Origin: Vreelandella subglaciescola
Lineage (GTDB): Bacteria; Pseudomonadota; Gammaproteobacteria; Pseudomonadales; Halomonadaceae
Direction of reading: 5' to 3'
Length of the DNA: 38,714 nt
NCBI GenBank assembly: GCA_030454225.1
Contig: JAKDRW010000013.1
Span: 1 to 38,714 of the forward strand
Shown: positions 1-7,145 of the stretch, in pieces
Layout of the letters: every line of letters starts with the position of its first letter
How positions within the stretch are numbered: the stretch's first letter is position 1
Program-made: the position numbers and the translations under genes
The notes under the pieces: generated by a model
The model's input: only the letters and a program-made list of their open reading frames with translations
Databases searched by the model: none
What the model was told of the DNA's origin: nothing

Positions 1-1160
1 CGCTGATTATCGGCCAGCTGATTTATCGGCGCATGATGAGCCTGGCGGTGGTTTCCATCATCGGCGTGGTCGCGCTCTACGCGCTGATCGGTATCGGGCC
101 GTCCGTGCCGGTGCAGATGCCCGAACAGGTTGGCATGATGTCCGGCAATGCCGTATGGATCCTGCTCTTGTTTGGCTATGCCGCCGTTGCCTCGTTGTTA
201 CCGGTGTGGATGCTGCTGCAGCCGCGCGACTACATCAACGGCCTGCAGCTGTTTATCGGCCTGCTGATTCTTTACGGCGCGCTGGTCATGTTTAACCCCG
301 CGCTTGTCGCGCCGATGTACAACACCAATCTTCCCGAAGGCACGCCGTCGATGCTGCCGCTATTGTTTGTGACGATTGCCTGCGGGGCCATTTCCGGCTT
401 CCACGGCCTGGTCGCTGGCGGTACCACCTCCAAGCAGTTGAATAAAGAAACCGATGCCCGCTTTGTCGGCTACTTTGGCGCAGTGGGCGAAGGCATGCTG
501 GCGCTGGGCGCGATTCTTGCCGCCACTGCCGGCTTTGCCACCTACGGCGATTGGAGCGCCATGTACGATGCCTTCGGCAAGGGCGGCGTCAACGCCTTTG
601 TGGAAGGTGGTGCCTACATCATCAGCAACGGCATCGGCCTGCCCGAAACTACTGCGGCGACGCTTTTGACCGTGATGGCGGCGCTGTTTGCCGGCACCAC
701 CATGGATACCGGCCTGCGCCTGCAGCGCTATATCTTCCAGGAATGGGGCGAAATCTATAACCAGAAGTGGATGAAAAAGCCCGCGATAGCGACGCTGTTG
801 GCGGTAGCTTCCTGTCTGGTACTGGCCTTTGGCGCCGGCGCCGATGGCTCCGGTGGTTTGATTATCTGGCCGCTGTTTGGCACCACCAATCAGCTGCTCG
901 CAGGGCTTACGCTGCTGGTGGTCACGGTGATGCTGGTACGTCTGGGCCGCCCCATGTGGTACACCCTGGCGCCGCTGATCTTTTTGATGGTGATGACGGT
1001 GCTGGCGCTGTTTGCCCAGCTGAAAAGCTTCTACGAGGCCGAAAACTACTTCTTGCTGGGGCTGGATATCGTGGTGCTGGTGGCCTCGATTCTGGTGGCG
1101 ATGGAGTGCGCCGCAGCGCTGAAACGCGTGCGTCGGGAAAAAGCCGACGTCACGTCCTGA
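1..1160 (+). CDS. cstA: Carbon starvation protein CstA family transporter, C-terminal part
   Basis: The reading frame is open from the left edge (first full codon at 3) to the stop at 1160, about 385 residues, so the N-terminal half lies outside the window. Hydrophobic segments alternate with short loops throughout. A conserved stretch around nt 405-500 (HGLVAGGTTSKQLNKETDAR) and a late FGTTNQLLAGL segment match the CstA/BtsT peptide and pyruvate transporter family, which acts in the inner membrane. The basic tail is cytoplasmic-looking. The next gene starts 35 bp downstream and the third follows closely, so it probably leads a three-gene operon. CstA and BtsT would be hard to tell apart from this fragment; the family call is firm and the substrate (pyruvate or peptides) is inference. 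Confidence 0.9.
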   Translation, partial: LIIGQLIYRRMMSLAVVSIIGVVALYALIGIGPSVPVQMPEQVGMMSGNAVWILLLFGYAAVASLLPVWMLLQPRDYINGLQLFIGLLILYGALVMFNPALVAPMYNTNLPEGTPSMLPLLFVTIACGAISGFHGLVAGGTTSKQLNKETDARFVGYFGAVGEGMLALGAILAATAGFATYGDWSAMYDAFGKGGVNAFVEGGAYIISNGIGLPETTAATLLTVMAALFAGTTMDTGLRLQRYIFQEWGEIYNQKWMKKPAIATLLAVASCLVLAFGAGADGSGGLIIWPLFGTTNQLLAGLTLLVVTVMLVRLGRPMWYTLAPLIFLMVMTVLALFAQLKSFYEAENYFLLGLDIVVLVASILVAMECAAALKRVRREKADVTS

Positions 1161-1195
1161 CGCTGTGCTAACACGCCCTGTATCCAGGAGGTCTT

Positions 1196-1489
1196 ATGCG
1201 CGATGACGACGACCTTTCGCGGCGGAAAAAACTCAAGGCCTGGCTAAGCCAGGCCCGTTACTTTGCCGAAGAGTATTACAGCGCCCCGTATCGGGGCGCT
1301 ATCGCCCGCGCCAAGCGCGACGAAGACGACCTGTTCATGCTCATGGTGTTTTCCGAGCTGATGGGCGTACCCAACCCCGTCGCCTATTACACCCTCGAGC
1401 TGCAGCCGCTGATGCTTGAGCGCTTTCACGACTGGCATCGGCGTATGGGCATGGAGCATTCGCCGCTGGACGATATGCGCTGCTGCTAA
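1196..1489 (+). CDS. Small protein ending in Cys-Cys (cory-CC-star-like), between cstA and an ArsA-like ATPase
   Basis: 97 residues with a good ribosome site (AGGAGG, nt 1185-1190). The N-terminus is acidic then basic, the middle is amphipathic with a FMLMVFSELMGVPNP stretch, and the protein ends MRCC. These two terminal cysteines are its only cysteines. No signal peptide or clear membrane span is visible. It resembles what I recall as the 'cory-CC-star' proteins found beside ArsA-family ATPases; that name is from memory and untested. E. coli CstA and BtsT have small partner proteins (YbdD/YjiX) that also end in Arg-Cys-Cys, but the rest of this protein does not look like them. A role as an accessory of the transporter, the ATPase or both is inferred from position. 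Confidence 0.8.
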   Translation: MRDDDDLSRRKKLKAWLSQARYFAEEYYSAPYRGAIARAKRDEDDLFMLMVFSELMGVPNPVAYYTLELQPLMLERFHDWHRRMGMEHSPLDDMRCC

Positions 1490-1516
1490 CCTTTTTACAA
1501 TCCCGAAAGGCCAACC

Positions 1517-2524
1517 ATGAAACAACTTCTTGAACGCCGTCTGCTGTGGGTGGGCGGCAAGGGCGGCGTGGGCAAGACCAGCGTCGCGGCGTCGCTGGCG
1601 CTGTTGTCCGCCAAGCGCGGGCGCAAAACGCTGGTGGTATCCACCGACCCGGCGCATAGCCTGGGCGACGTATTTGACCGTACGCTTGGCGATGCGCCGC
1701 GCCGGCTGGCGCCCGGGCTTGATGCGCTGGAGATTGACCCCGATATCGAGATCGAGGCGCACCTGCAGCGGGTTACCAGCCAGATGCGCCGCTTTACCGT
1801 GCCGCGGATGATGGACGAGATGGAGCGCCAGATGCGCCTCTCGCGCCAGTCGCCGGGTACCCAGGAGGCCGCGCTTTTGGAGCGCATCGCGCGGCTGGTC
1901 ACAGAAAAGGGCGAGGGCTACGACCTGATCGTCTTTGATACCGCGCCCACCGGCCACACGCTGCGCCTGTTGAGCCTGCCCGAGGCCATGGCCGCCTGGA
2001 CCGACGGATTGCTGGCACACAGTCGTAAATCGGAGGAGCTGGGCAAGGTACTCAAACACCTGACGCCCAAAGGCGGACAGGACATCGCCTCGCCGTTTGC
2101 CGACCCCACCGGGGACGCCGATAGCGATCTGGACGACCGCGCCCGCTCGATTGCCGATACGCTGAAGCGCCGGCGCCGACTCTTCATGCAGGCGCGCCGC
2201 GCCGTGGAAGATAGCAGCGTCAGCAACTTCGTGTTTGTGATGACCCCCGAACGGCTGCCGATTCTGGAAACCGGACGTTCGGTGGCCGCACTCAAAGAGG
2301 CGGGGATTCCCGTGGCGGCAACGCTGGTCAATCGCGTGATTCCCGCCACCGCCGACGGCGAGTTTTTACGCCGCCGCCGCGAACAGGAAGCGCAGTATCT
2401 GGCGCGTATTGACCGCGAGCTGGGTGACTATCCGCGCCCCCGGCTGCCGATGCTGGCCACCGACGTTCAGGGGCTGGAGGTTCTTGAGGAGCTGGCCGGC
2501 CATCTGGAACAGGCCGGTTTCTAA
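1517..2524 (+). CDS. ArsA/Get3-family ATPase, single domain, no cysteines
   Basis: 335 residues. A deviant Walker A motif (GKGGVGKTS, residues 14-22) is followed by STDPAHSLGD and the switch II motif FDTAPTGHTLRLL, the hallmark series of the ArsA/Get3/MinD-type P-loop ATPases. It has one ATPase domain, as in Get3, not the fused pair of the arsenite-pump ArsA. The protein contains no cysteine, so it lacks both the arsenite-binding cysteines of ArsA and the zinc CxxC of Get3. No arsR, arsB or arsC gene is nearby. The ribosome site GAAAGG lies just upstream of the ATG. It follows the CC-ending small protein by 27 bp, probably in the same operon, so a role in handling the CstA transporter or the small protein is more likely than arsenic export. 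That role is inference. Confidence 0.88.
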   Translation: MKQLLERRLLWVGGKGGVGKTSVAASLALLSAKRGRKTLVVSTDPAHSLGDVFDRTLGDAPRRLAPGLDALEIDPDIEIEAHLQRVTSQMRRFTVPRMMDEMERQMRLSRQSPGTQEAALLERIARLVTEKGEGYDLIVFDTAPTGHTLRLLSLPEAMAAWTDGLLAHSRKSEELGKVLKHLTPKGGQDIASPFADPTGDADSDLDDRARSIADTLKRRRRLFMQARRAVEDSSVSNFVFVMTPERLPILETGRSVAALKEAGIPVAATLVNRVIPATADGEFLRRRREQEAQYLARIDRELGDYPRPRLPMLATDVQGLEVLEELAGHLEQAGF

Positions 2525-2550
2525 TGACGCCGTATGTTCAACGGTATGGG

Positions 2551-4134
2551 TTAAAAATACTCGGCATGCGCCAATTGCCAGGATTCGGCGTATTCCTCGG
2601 GCACGTCGCCGCGTAGAAACGCGCCGGGCTCGATCGGCGGATGAAGGAAGGTGCACGGGCGCGACGGGCCTTTGAGCGAGCGGCGGAAAATATGCTGGGG
2701 GCCGAGCTCATCGGGGCTATCCAGGCCCTGGGTGCCGACAATATCCATAAACGAGGCGATGGTGGCCTTGTGGTAGTTGTGCACCCGCTGGGCCTTGGAA
2801 TCGACGTCCAGCGAGCGGCTGCGTGCGGGGTCCTGGGTAGCAACCCCGGTGGGGCAGGTGTTGGCGTGGCAGCGCAGCGCTTGAATGCAGCCGACCGAGA
2901 ACATGAACGCCCGCGCGGCGTTGCACATGTCCGCGCCCAGAGCAATTTTTTCTACCATGTCAAAGCCCATCGCTACCTTGCCGCTGGCGATAACGGTGAT
3001 TTCGTCGCGCTTGCCGACACCCACCAGGGCGCTATGCACAAACGGCAGCGCTTCGTTGAGGTAGGTGCCGATAAAGTCGGAAAACTCCGTGGGCGCCGCC
3101 CCGGTGCCGCCTTCGGCGCCGTCAACGGTAATGAAGTCGGGCACGATGTTGGTTTCGATCATCGCTTTGCATATCGCCAGGAACTCGTGGCGCCGGCCCA
3201 GGCATAGCTTGAAGCCTACCGGCTTGCCGCCGCTGAGTTCGCGCAATCGCTGGAGGAACTGCAGCATGCCGGTAGGCGTGTTGAACTCGGGGTGGCTACC
3301 TGGTGAGGCGCAGTCTTTACCGACCGGTATCTCGCGGGTGCTGGCGATCTCGCGGTTCACCTTGGAGCCGGGCAGCAGCCCGCCGTGGCCGGGCTTGGCG
3401 CCCTGGGAGAGCTTGAGCTCGATCATTTTGACCTGGTCGAGCGTGGCTTTTTGCTCAAAGCGCTCGGCGTTGAACGTACCGTCATCGTTGCGACAGCCAA
3501 AATAGCCGCTGGCGATTTCCCAGATCAAATCGCCGTTATGTTTTTTGTGGTAGGGGCTGATGGCGCCTTCGCCGGTGTCCTGGGCAAAGCCGCCGAGCTT
3601 GGCGCCCTTGTTCATCGCCTCCACGGCGTTGCCCGACAGCGAGCCAAAGCTCATCGCCGAGATATTGAGCCGCGAGGAGTCGTAGGGCTTGGCGCACTGG
3701 GCGTTGCCGATGGTCAGGCGCGCGTAGCGTATATGCACGGATTTGGGCGTCATCGAGTGCTGAACAAAGTGAAAGCCGGTATCTTCCATGTCGCGCCGGG
3801 TGCCAAACGGTGAGGTATCGCCGCTGCCCTTGGCCCGGCCGTTGACAATGTCTCGCTGGGCGCGGTTGAACGGCCGGCCGCTGACGTCGGACTCAAAAAA
3901 ATACTGGCGCATTTCGGGACGAATAAATTCAAACAGGTAGCGCATATGACCAATAACGGGGTAGTTTCGCAGCACGTTACTGGTGGAATTAAGGTCCCAG
4001 GCGCCGATAGCACAAAGAATCGGCATGGCGCACCAAAGCCACAGCCATTGTGGCGTCAACACGGCGACCGCTAGTCCTGCGATCACGGTCAGGCATAAAA
4101 AAGCGTAATAAATCAGTCGTGGCTGGCCGAACAT
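2551..4134 (-). CDS. FMN-binding glutamate synthase family protein, membrane-anchored
   Basis: 527 residues; the start is supported by GAGG a few bases upstream. Two hydrophobic segments occupy residues 8-47, so it is probably tied to the inner membrane with the enzyme domain in the cytoplasm. The rest matches the FMN/2-oxoglutarate barrel of the glutamate synthase large subunit: SAMSFGSLSGNAVEAMNKGAKLG, a GAKPGHGGLLPGSKV stretch, VDGAEGGTGAAP, and near residues 415-425 a C-x5-C-x4-C cluster that matches the 3Fe-4S ligand spacing of GltB. The glutamine amidotransferase domain and the C-terminal GltB helix domain are absent, so it cannot be a complete GltB. The true substrate of these stand-alone proteins is not established. 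It ends 27 bp from the ArsA-like gene, convergently. Confidence 0.9.
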   Translation of the reverse strand: MFGQPRLIYYAFLCLTVIAGLAVAVLTPQWLWLWCAMPILCAIGAWDLNSTSNVLRNYPVIGHMRYLFEFIRPEMRQYFFESDVSGRPFNRAQRDIVNGRAKGSGDTSPFGTRRDMEDTGFHFVQHSMTPKSVHIRYARLTIGNAQCAKPYDSSRLNISAMSFGSLSGNAVEAMNKGAKLGGFAQDTGEGAISPYHKKHNGDLIWEIASGYFGCRNDDGTFNAERFEQKATLDQVKMIELKLSQGAKPGHGGLLPGSKVNREIASTREIPVGKDCASPGSHPEFNTPTGMLQFLQRLRELSGGKPVGFKLCLGRRHEFLAICKAMIETNIVPDFITVDGAEGGTGAAPTEFSDFIGTYLNEALPFVHSALVGVGKRDEITVIASGKVAMGFDMVEKIALGADMCNAARAFMFSVGCIQALRCHANTCPTGVATQDPARSRSLDVDSKAQRVHNYHKATIASFMDIVGTQGLDSPDELGPQHIFRRSLKGPSRPCTFLHPPIEPGAFLRGDVPEEYAESWQLAHAEYF

Positions 4135-4201
4135 AGCGCCTCTCGTTAGTCACTGGTGAGCCGGTGGCGGGTCGTTTCGTTAGCCACCTAAGCCGGCTAT
4201 A

Positions 4202-4219
4202 GTGCGCTTATCAGCGCAC
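4202..4219. other. Small perfect hairpin upstream of the glutamate-synthase-like gene
   Basis: GTGCGC and GCGCAC flank a six-base loop about 70 bp upstream of the minus-strand start at 4134. It could be an operator or a structured leader. No promoter could be assigned with confidence around it. Confidence 0.3.
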
Positions 4220-4251
4220 GTCTTCAATTCGCTGCCGGTAGGGGCAGGCAC

Positions 4252-4276
4252 ACAAAAGCGGCCGCAAGGGCCGCTT
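4252..4276 (-). terminator. Rho-independent terminator of the YeiH-type gene
   Basis: Read on the minus strand, AGCGGCC and GGCCGCT form a 7-bp stem around a five-base loop and are followed by TTTT. It lies about 20 bp past the stop of the minus-strand exporter gene, so that gene and the one downstream on the same strand are likely separate transcripts. Confidence 0.75.
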
Positions 4277-4297
4277 GGTGACGCTGATGCTAACGGA

Positions 4298-5302
4298 TTA
4301 TCCCATTAAAAGCTGGCTTGCTACGCCGCCGCCGATAATCAACAGAGAAAACAGGATCAGCCCCAGGATAAAGGGGCGGATGCCCAGCGCCTTGAGCTTC
4401 TCAATGCGCGTTTCAAAGCCCAGCGCCGCCATGGCCATGGTCATGCCGATCTGGCCGGCCAACACCAGCGCGCCCTGCAGCGCTTCGGGCAGCGTAAGTA
4501 CGCTGTTGACGCCAACCATGGCCATAAAGCCGAAGGCGAACCAGGGAATGGTCAGCTTGGCCGCTTCGCCGGCGTCGGCGTTTGTTTGGGTCGCATTCTT
4601 GCGCAGCCACCACTGGCCGACAATCAGCAGGAAGGGCACCAGCAGCATCACCCGAACAAGCTTCACCACAATGGCGTTGGTCAGCGCATCGGCGCCCACC
4701 GCGTCGCCGGCGGCGACCACCTGAGCGACTTCGTGAACGGTAGCGCCGATGTAGACGCCGTAAAGTCCCTCGCTCATGTGCGTCAGCGGATAAAGTAGCG
4801 GGTGCACCAGCATGGCCAGCGAGCCGAACAGCACCACGGTAGCCACCGCCATGGACGCCGCCGCGGGGCGCGAGCGGATGGTGGATTCCGTCGCCAGCAC
4901 CGCCGCTGCGCCGCAAATCGCGCTGCCGGCGCTGGTCAGCAGGGTGGTTTCACGATCCATGCCCAGAACTCGCGTGCCGATAAAATAGCCCGCCGTGAGC
5001 ACGCTGGTAATCACCAGCACATCGAGCAGGATAATCTTTGGGCCGAGTACAAAAATCTGCTGCACGGTCAACGAGAAGCCAAACAGCACGATGCCGCCGC
5101 GCAACAGCCAGCGGGTAGCGAACCCCAGCCCCGGTTTGGCCGTCGTGGCAAGGCCGCGCGCCTGCGGCAGGTTGCCCAGCACCAGCCCCAACAGCAGCGA
5201 AAATACCAGCGGGCTAACGCCGCTGTCGGCGACGCCTGGCAGCAGCGAAATACCGAAGCCCGCAAGGGTGAGGGATGCGCAGAGAATAATGCCTTGCCAC
5301 AT
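4298..5302 (-). CDS. yeiH: YeiH/UPF0324 family putative sulfate exporter
   Basis: 334 residues with about ten hydrophobic segments. It matches the YeiH family by its N-terminal LTLAGFGISLLPG region, the central SAGSAICGAAAVLATES segment and the GATVHEVAQVVAAGDAVG loop. The ribosome site AAGGAG lies 7 bp before the ATG. Family members are annotated as putative sulfate exporters, but that substrate is weakly supported. The gene is divergent from a LysR regulator, the same arrangement as yeiH-yeiE in enterics, and the 200-bp gap contains a 32-bp dyad, so regulation by that neighbour is likely. A terminator follows the gene. Confidence 0.88.
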   Translation of the reverse strand: MWQGIILCASLTLAGFGISLLPGVADSGVSPLVFSLLLGLVLGNLPQARGLATTAKPGLGFATRWLLRGGIVLFGFSLTVQQIFVLGPKIILLDVLVITSVLTAGYFIGTRVLGMDRETTLLTSAGSAICGAAAVLATESTIRSRPAAASMAVATVVLFGSLAMLVHPLLYPLTHMSEGLYGVYIGATVHEVAQVVAAGDAVGADALTNAIVVKLVRVMLLVPFLLIVGQWWLRKNATQTNADAGEAAKLTIPWFAFGFMAMVGVNSVLTLPEALQGALVLAGQIGMTMAMAALGFETRIEKLKALGIRPFILGLILFSLLIIGGGVASQLLMG

Positions 5303-5350
5303 GGCGGTGCTCCTTGGGTGTGTGTCTGGCGCTATTCTATGCGGCGGGGC

Positions 5351-5382
5351 GTTATATGGTTATCATAAAATAACTATATAAC
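5351..5382. promoter_or_regulatory. 32-bp dyad, candidate operator of the LysR regulator
   Basis: Two 13-bp arms (GTTATATGGTTAT at 5351-5363 and the inverse of GTTATATAGTTAT at 5370-5382) flank a six-base centre; they differ at one position. The element is AT-rich within GC-rich DNA and lies in the divergent yeiH-lysR intergenic region, 49 bp before the yeiH start. Its size and position suit a LysR-type regulator site. Binding is inferred. Confidence 0.65.
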
Positions 5383-5446
5383 TGTTCGGTAAAACCGATA
5401 AGCCATTGCGAGCGCGACTTGCACCACCGTTACAGGGCGTATCGCC

Positions 5447-5502
5447 ATGAGCGGTTTTCCATGAACGATTTTCCATGAGCGGTTTTCCATGAACGGTTTT
5501 CC
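5447..5502 (+). repeat. Four 14-bp tandem repeats forming chained mini-ORFs
   Basis: Units at 5447, 5461, 5475 and 5489 follow the pattern ATGARCGRTTTTCC, and a fifth partial unit begins at 5503 with the start codon of the LysR gene. Each unit reads as ATG, four codons (Ser/Asn-Gly/Asp-Phe-Pro) and a TGA that overlaps the next unit's ATG as ATGA. The last TGA (5504-5506) overlaps the LysR ATG. The repeats shift frame by two bases each time, so no long ORF arises. Confidence 0.85.
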
Positions 5503-6411
5503 ATGAGCCATGCCGTCACGTTTCGCCAGCTGCAGGTGTTTGTCGCCGTCGCCCGGGAGGGCACGGTGGTTGGCGCCGCGCGCTATTTGAGCCTGTCGCA
5601 GTCGGCTGCCAGCCAGGCGCTGGGGGACCTGGAGCGTCAGCTGGGCGTGGCGCTGTTCGAGCGCCCGGGGCGCAAGCTGCGCTTAAACGATATGGGGCGC
5701 CATCTGCTGCCCCGCGCCGAGCGCCTGCTCGACGGCATGGCGGATTTTGTGGCCGCCGCCGAAGAGCCCGACGAGCGCCTGCGCGGCACGCTTAACGTCT
5801 CGGCCAGCGCGACCGTGGGCACCTATCTGCTGCCTACGCTGGCGGGGCGCTTCAGCGATTTCCACCAGGGCGTGGATCTACGCCTGCGGCTGCGCAACAC
5901 CGGCGAGGTGATCAACGACCTGCTGCGCTTTGACGCCGACCTCGGGCTGATTGAAGGGCTCTGCCACGAGCCGCGGCTGCAAAGCGAAGCCTGGTGCGAA
6001 GACCGGCTGGTGATCATCGCCGCGCCGGGTCATCCCCTGGCGCAGCGGCAGTCACAAAAGCGAGCACAGCAGCGGCTAAGCGACGCCGACCTTGCAACAG
6101 CCGAGTGGATTTTGCGCGAAACCGGCTCGGGCACGCGGGAGATCTTTGAGGCGGCGGTGCTCAACCACGTGCCACGGCTTGCCGTGCGTATGGAGCTCAG
6201 CCAGCACGAGGCGATCAAGCAGGCGGTGATGGCCGGTTTCGGGCTTGGCTGCCTGTCGCATTTGAGCGTGGTCGGCGAGCTTGAGCGCGGCGAACTGGTA
6301 GCGTTGGAGAACGGGCTCTCGCTGTCGCGCACGTTTTCGCTGGTATGGCACCCCGAGCGCTATCGCAGCCCGCTGTGGCAAGCGTTCAAGGTGTTCTTGA
6401 CCGAGCAGTGA
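5503..6411 (+). CDS. LysR-family transcriptional regulator (YeiE-like)
   Basis: 302 residues. The N-terminal winged helix-turn-helix spans about residues 5-65 (FRQLQVFVAVAREGTVVGAARYLSLSQSAASQALGDLERQLGVALFER in scattered agreement with the LysR profile), followed by a linker helix and a two-lobed periplasmic-binding-protein-like effector domain to the end. The RETGSGTREIFE stretch near residues 204-215 is typical of the CysB/YeiE/Cbl branch. No ordinary Shine-Dalgarno sequence precedes the ATG; instead the start is the last link of four 14-bp repeats carrying overlapping ATGA stop-starts. Divergent from the yeiH gene, which it probably controls. The effector is unknown. Confidence 0.92.
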   Translation: MSHAVTFRQLQVFVAVAREGTVVGAARYLSLSQSAASQALGDLERQLGVALFERPGRKLRLNDMGRHLLPRAERLLDGMADFVAAAEEPDERLRGTLNVSASATVGTYLLPTLAGRFSDFHQGVDLRLRLRNTGEVINDLLRFDADLGLIEGLCHEPRLQSEAWCEDRLVIIAAPGHPLAQRQSQKRAQQRLSDADLATAEWILRETGSGTREIFEAAVLNHVPRLAVRMELSQHEAIKQAVMAGFGLGCLSHLSVVGELERGELVALENGLSLSRTFSLVWHPERYRSPLWQAFKVFLTEQ

Positions 6412-6455
6412 GTGGCCGAGCGGTGCGCGCCGGCGTCAGGCGTCTGAGCCATGGC

Positions 6456-7070
6456 TCATGGCTCGTGGCTTAACGCGCGGTAGCCGCCCCACAGCCGGGT
6501 CGCGGTGGTGATCAGGCAGGCCAGCGAAAACAGCGCGGCAAGCCAGGCAAACTGGCCGGGAAACAGGCAGAAAAGCACCAGCGCGGCCACGGTTTCGGTG
6601 CCCTCGGTCAGCCCTTCCATATAGTAGAAGGCCTTTTGCGGGAAGCGCGGGCGCGTGATGCCGCGCCGGCTGGCGGCGATGGCAAAGGCCAGAAACGACG
6701 TCCCTGTGCCGATAAAGGCAAACAGCAAAAACGCCGCTGCCAGCGCGTTGGCGGCAGGGTCGGCCAGCGCAAAGCCGAACACCACCGCGGCGTAGAAGAC
6801 AAAATCCAGCCCGATATCCAGAAACCCGCCGGCGTCGCTGGTTTTATCAGCAAGCCTTGCCAGCGCGCCGTCCAGCCCGTCGCCCAGGCGATTGAGCATA
6901 ATCGCCATCAGTGCCCAGCCGTAGTGCTCAAAGGCCAAAAGCGGCAGCGCGGCCATGCCGATGACAAAGGCGCCAAGCGTCACCTGATCGGGCGTCAGCC
7001 GGCCGTCAAGGACTCGGGCCAGCCGCGCGAGCGGGCGGTGGGTCAGCGGCATGGTGAAGCGGTCGAGCAT
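6456..7070 (-). CDS. CDP-alcohol phosphatidyltransferase family protein
   Basis: 204 residues, integral membrane. The family signature DGxxAR(x8)GxxxDxxxD is complete: GDGLDGALARLADKTSDAGG continues into FLDIGLDF, around residues 63-91. These enzymes displace CMP from a CDP-linked donor with an alcohol and act in the inner membrane in phospholipid synthesis. Which alcohol is used cannot be told here; it is shorter and less like PgsA or PssA than those enzymes are to their own relatives. It converges on the LysR gene and is divergent from sbcD. PgpA, another phospholipid enzyme, lies beyond sbcC on the other strand, which may be coincidence. Confidence 0.87.
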   Translation of the reverse strand: MLDRFTMPLTHRPLARLARVLDGRLTPDQVTLGAFVIGMAALPLLAFEHYGWALMAIMLNRLGDGLDGALARLADKTSDAGGFLDIGLDFVFYAAVVFGFALADPAANALAAAFLLFAFIGTGTSFLAFAIAASRRGITRPRFPQKAFYYMEGLTEGTETVAALVLFCLFPGQFAWLAALFSLACLITTATRLWGGYRALSHEP

Positions 7071-7145
7071 GGCGGCGTTCCTGTATTCTATAAGCCTTAA
7101 GGGCGCTAAACTGCCCGCCTACGATACACCACACGGGGGGCCGGG

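Noticed and set aside
1517-2524. Arsenite-pump ATPase
   Set aside because: No cysteines, only one ATPase domain, and no ars genes nearby.
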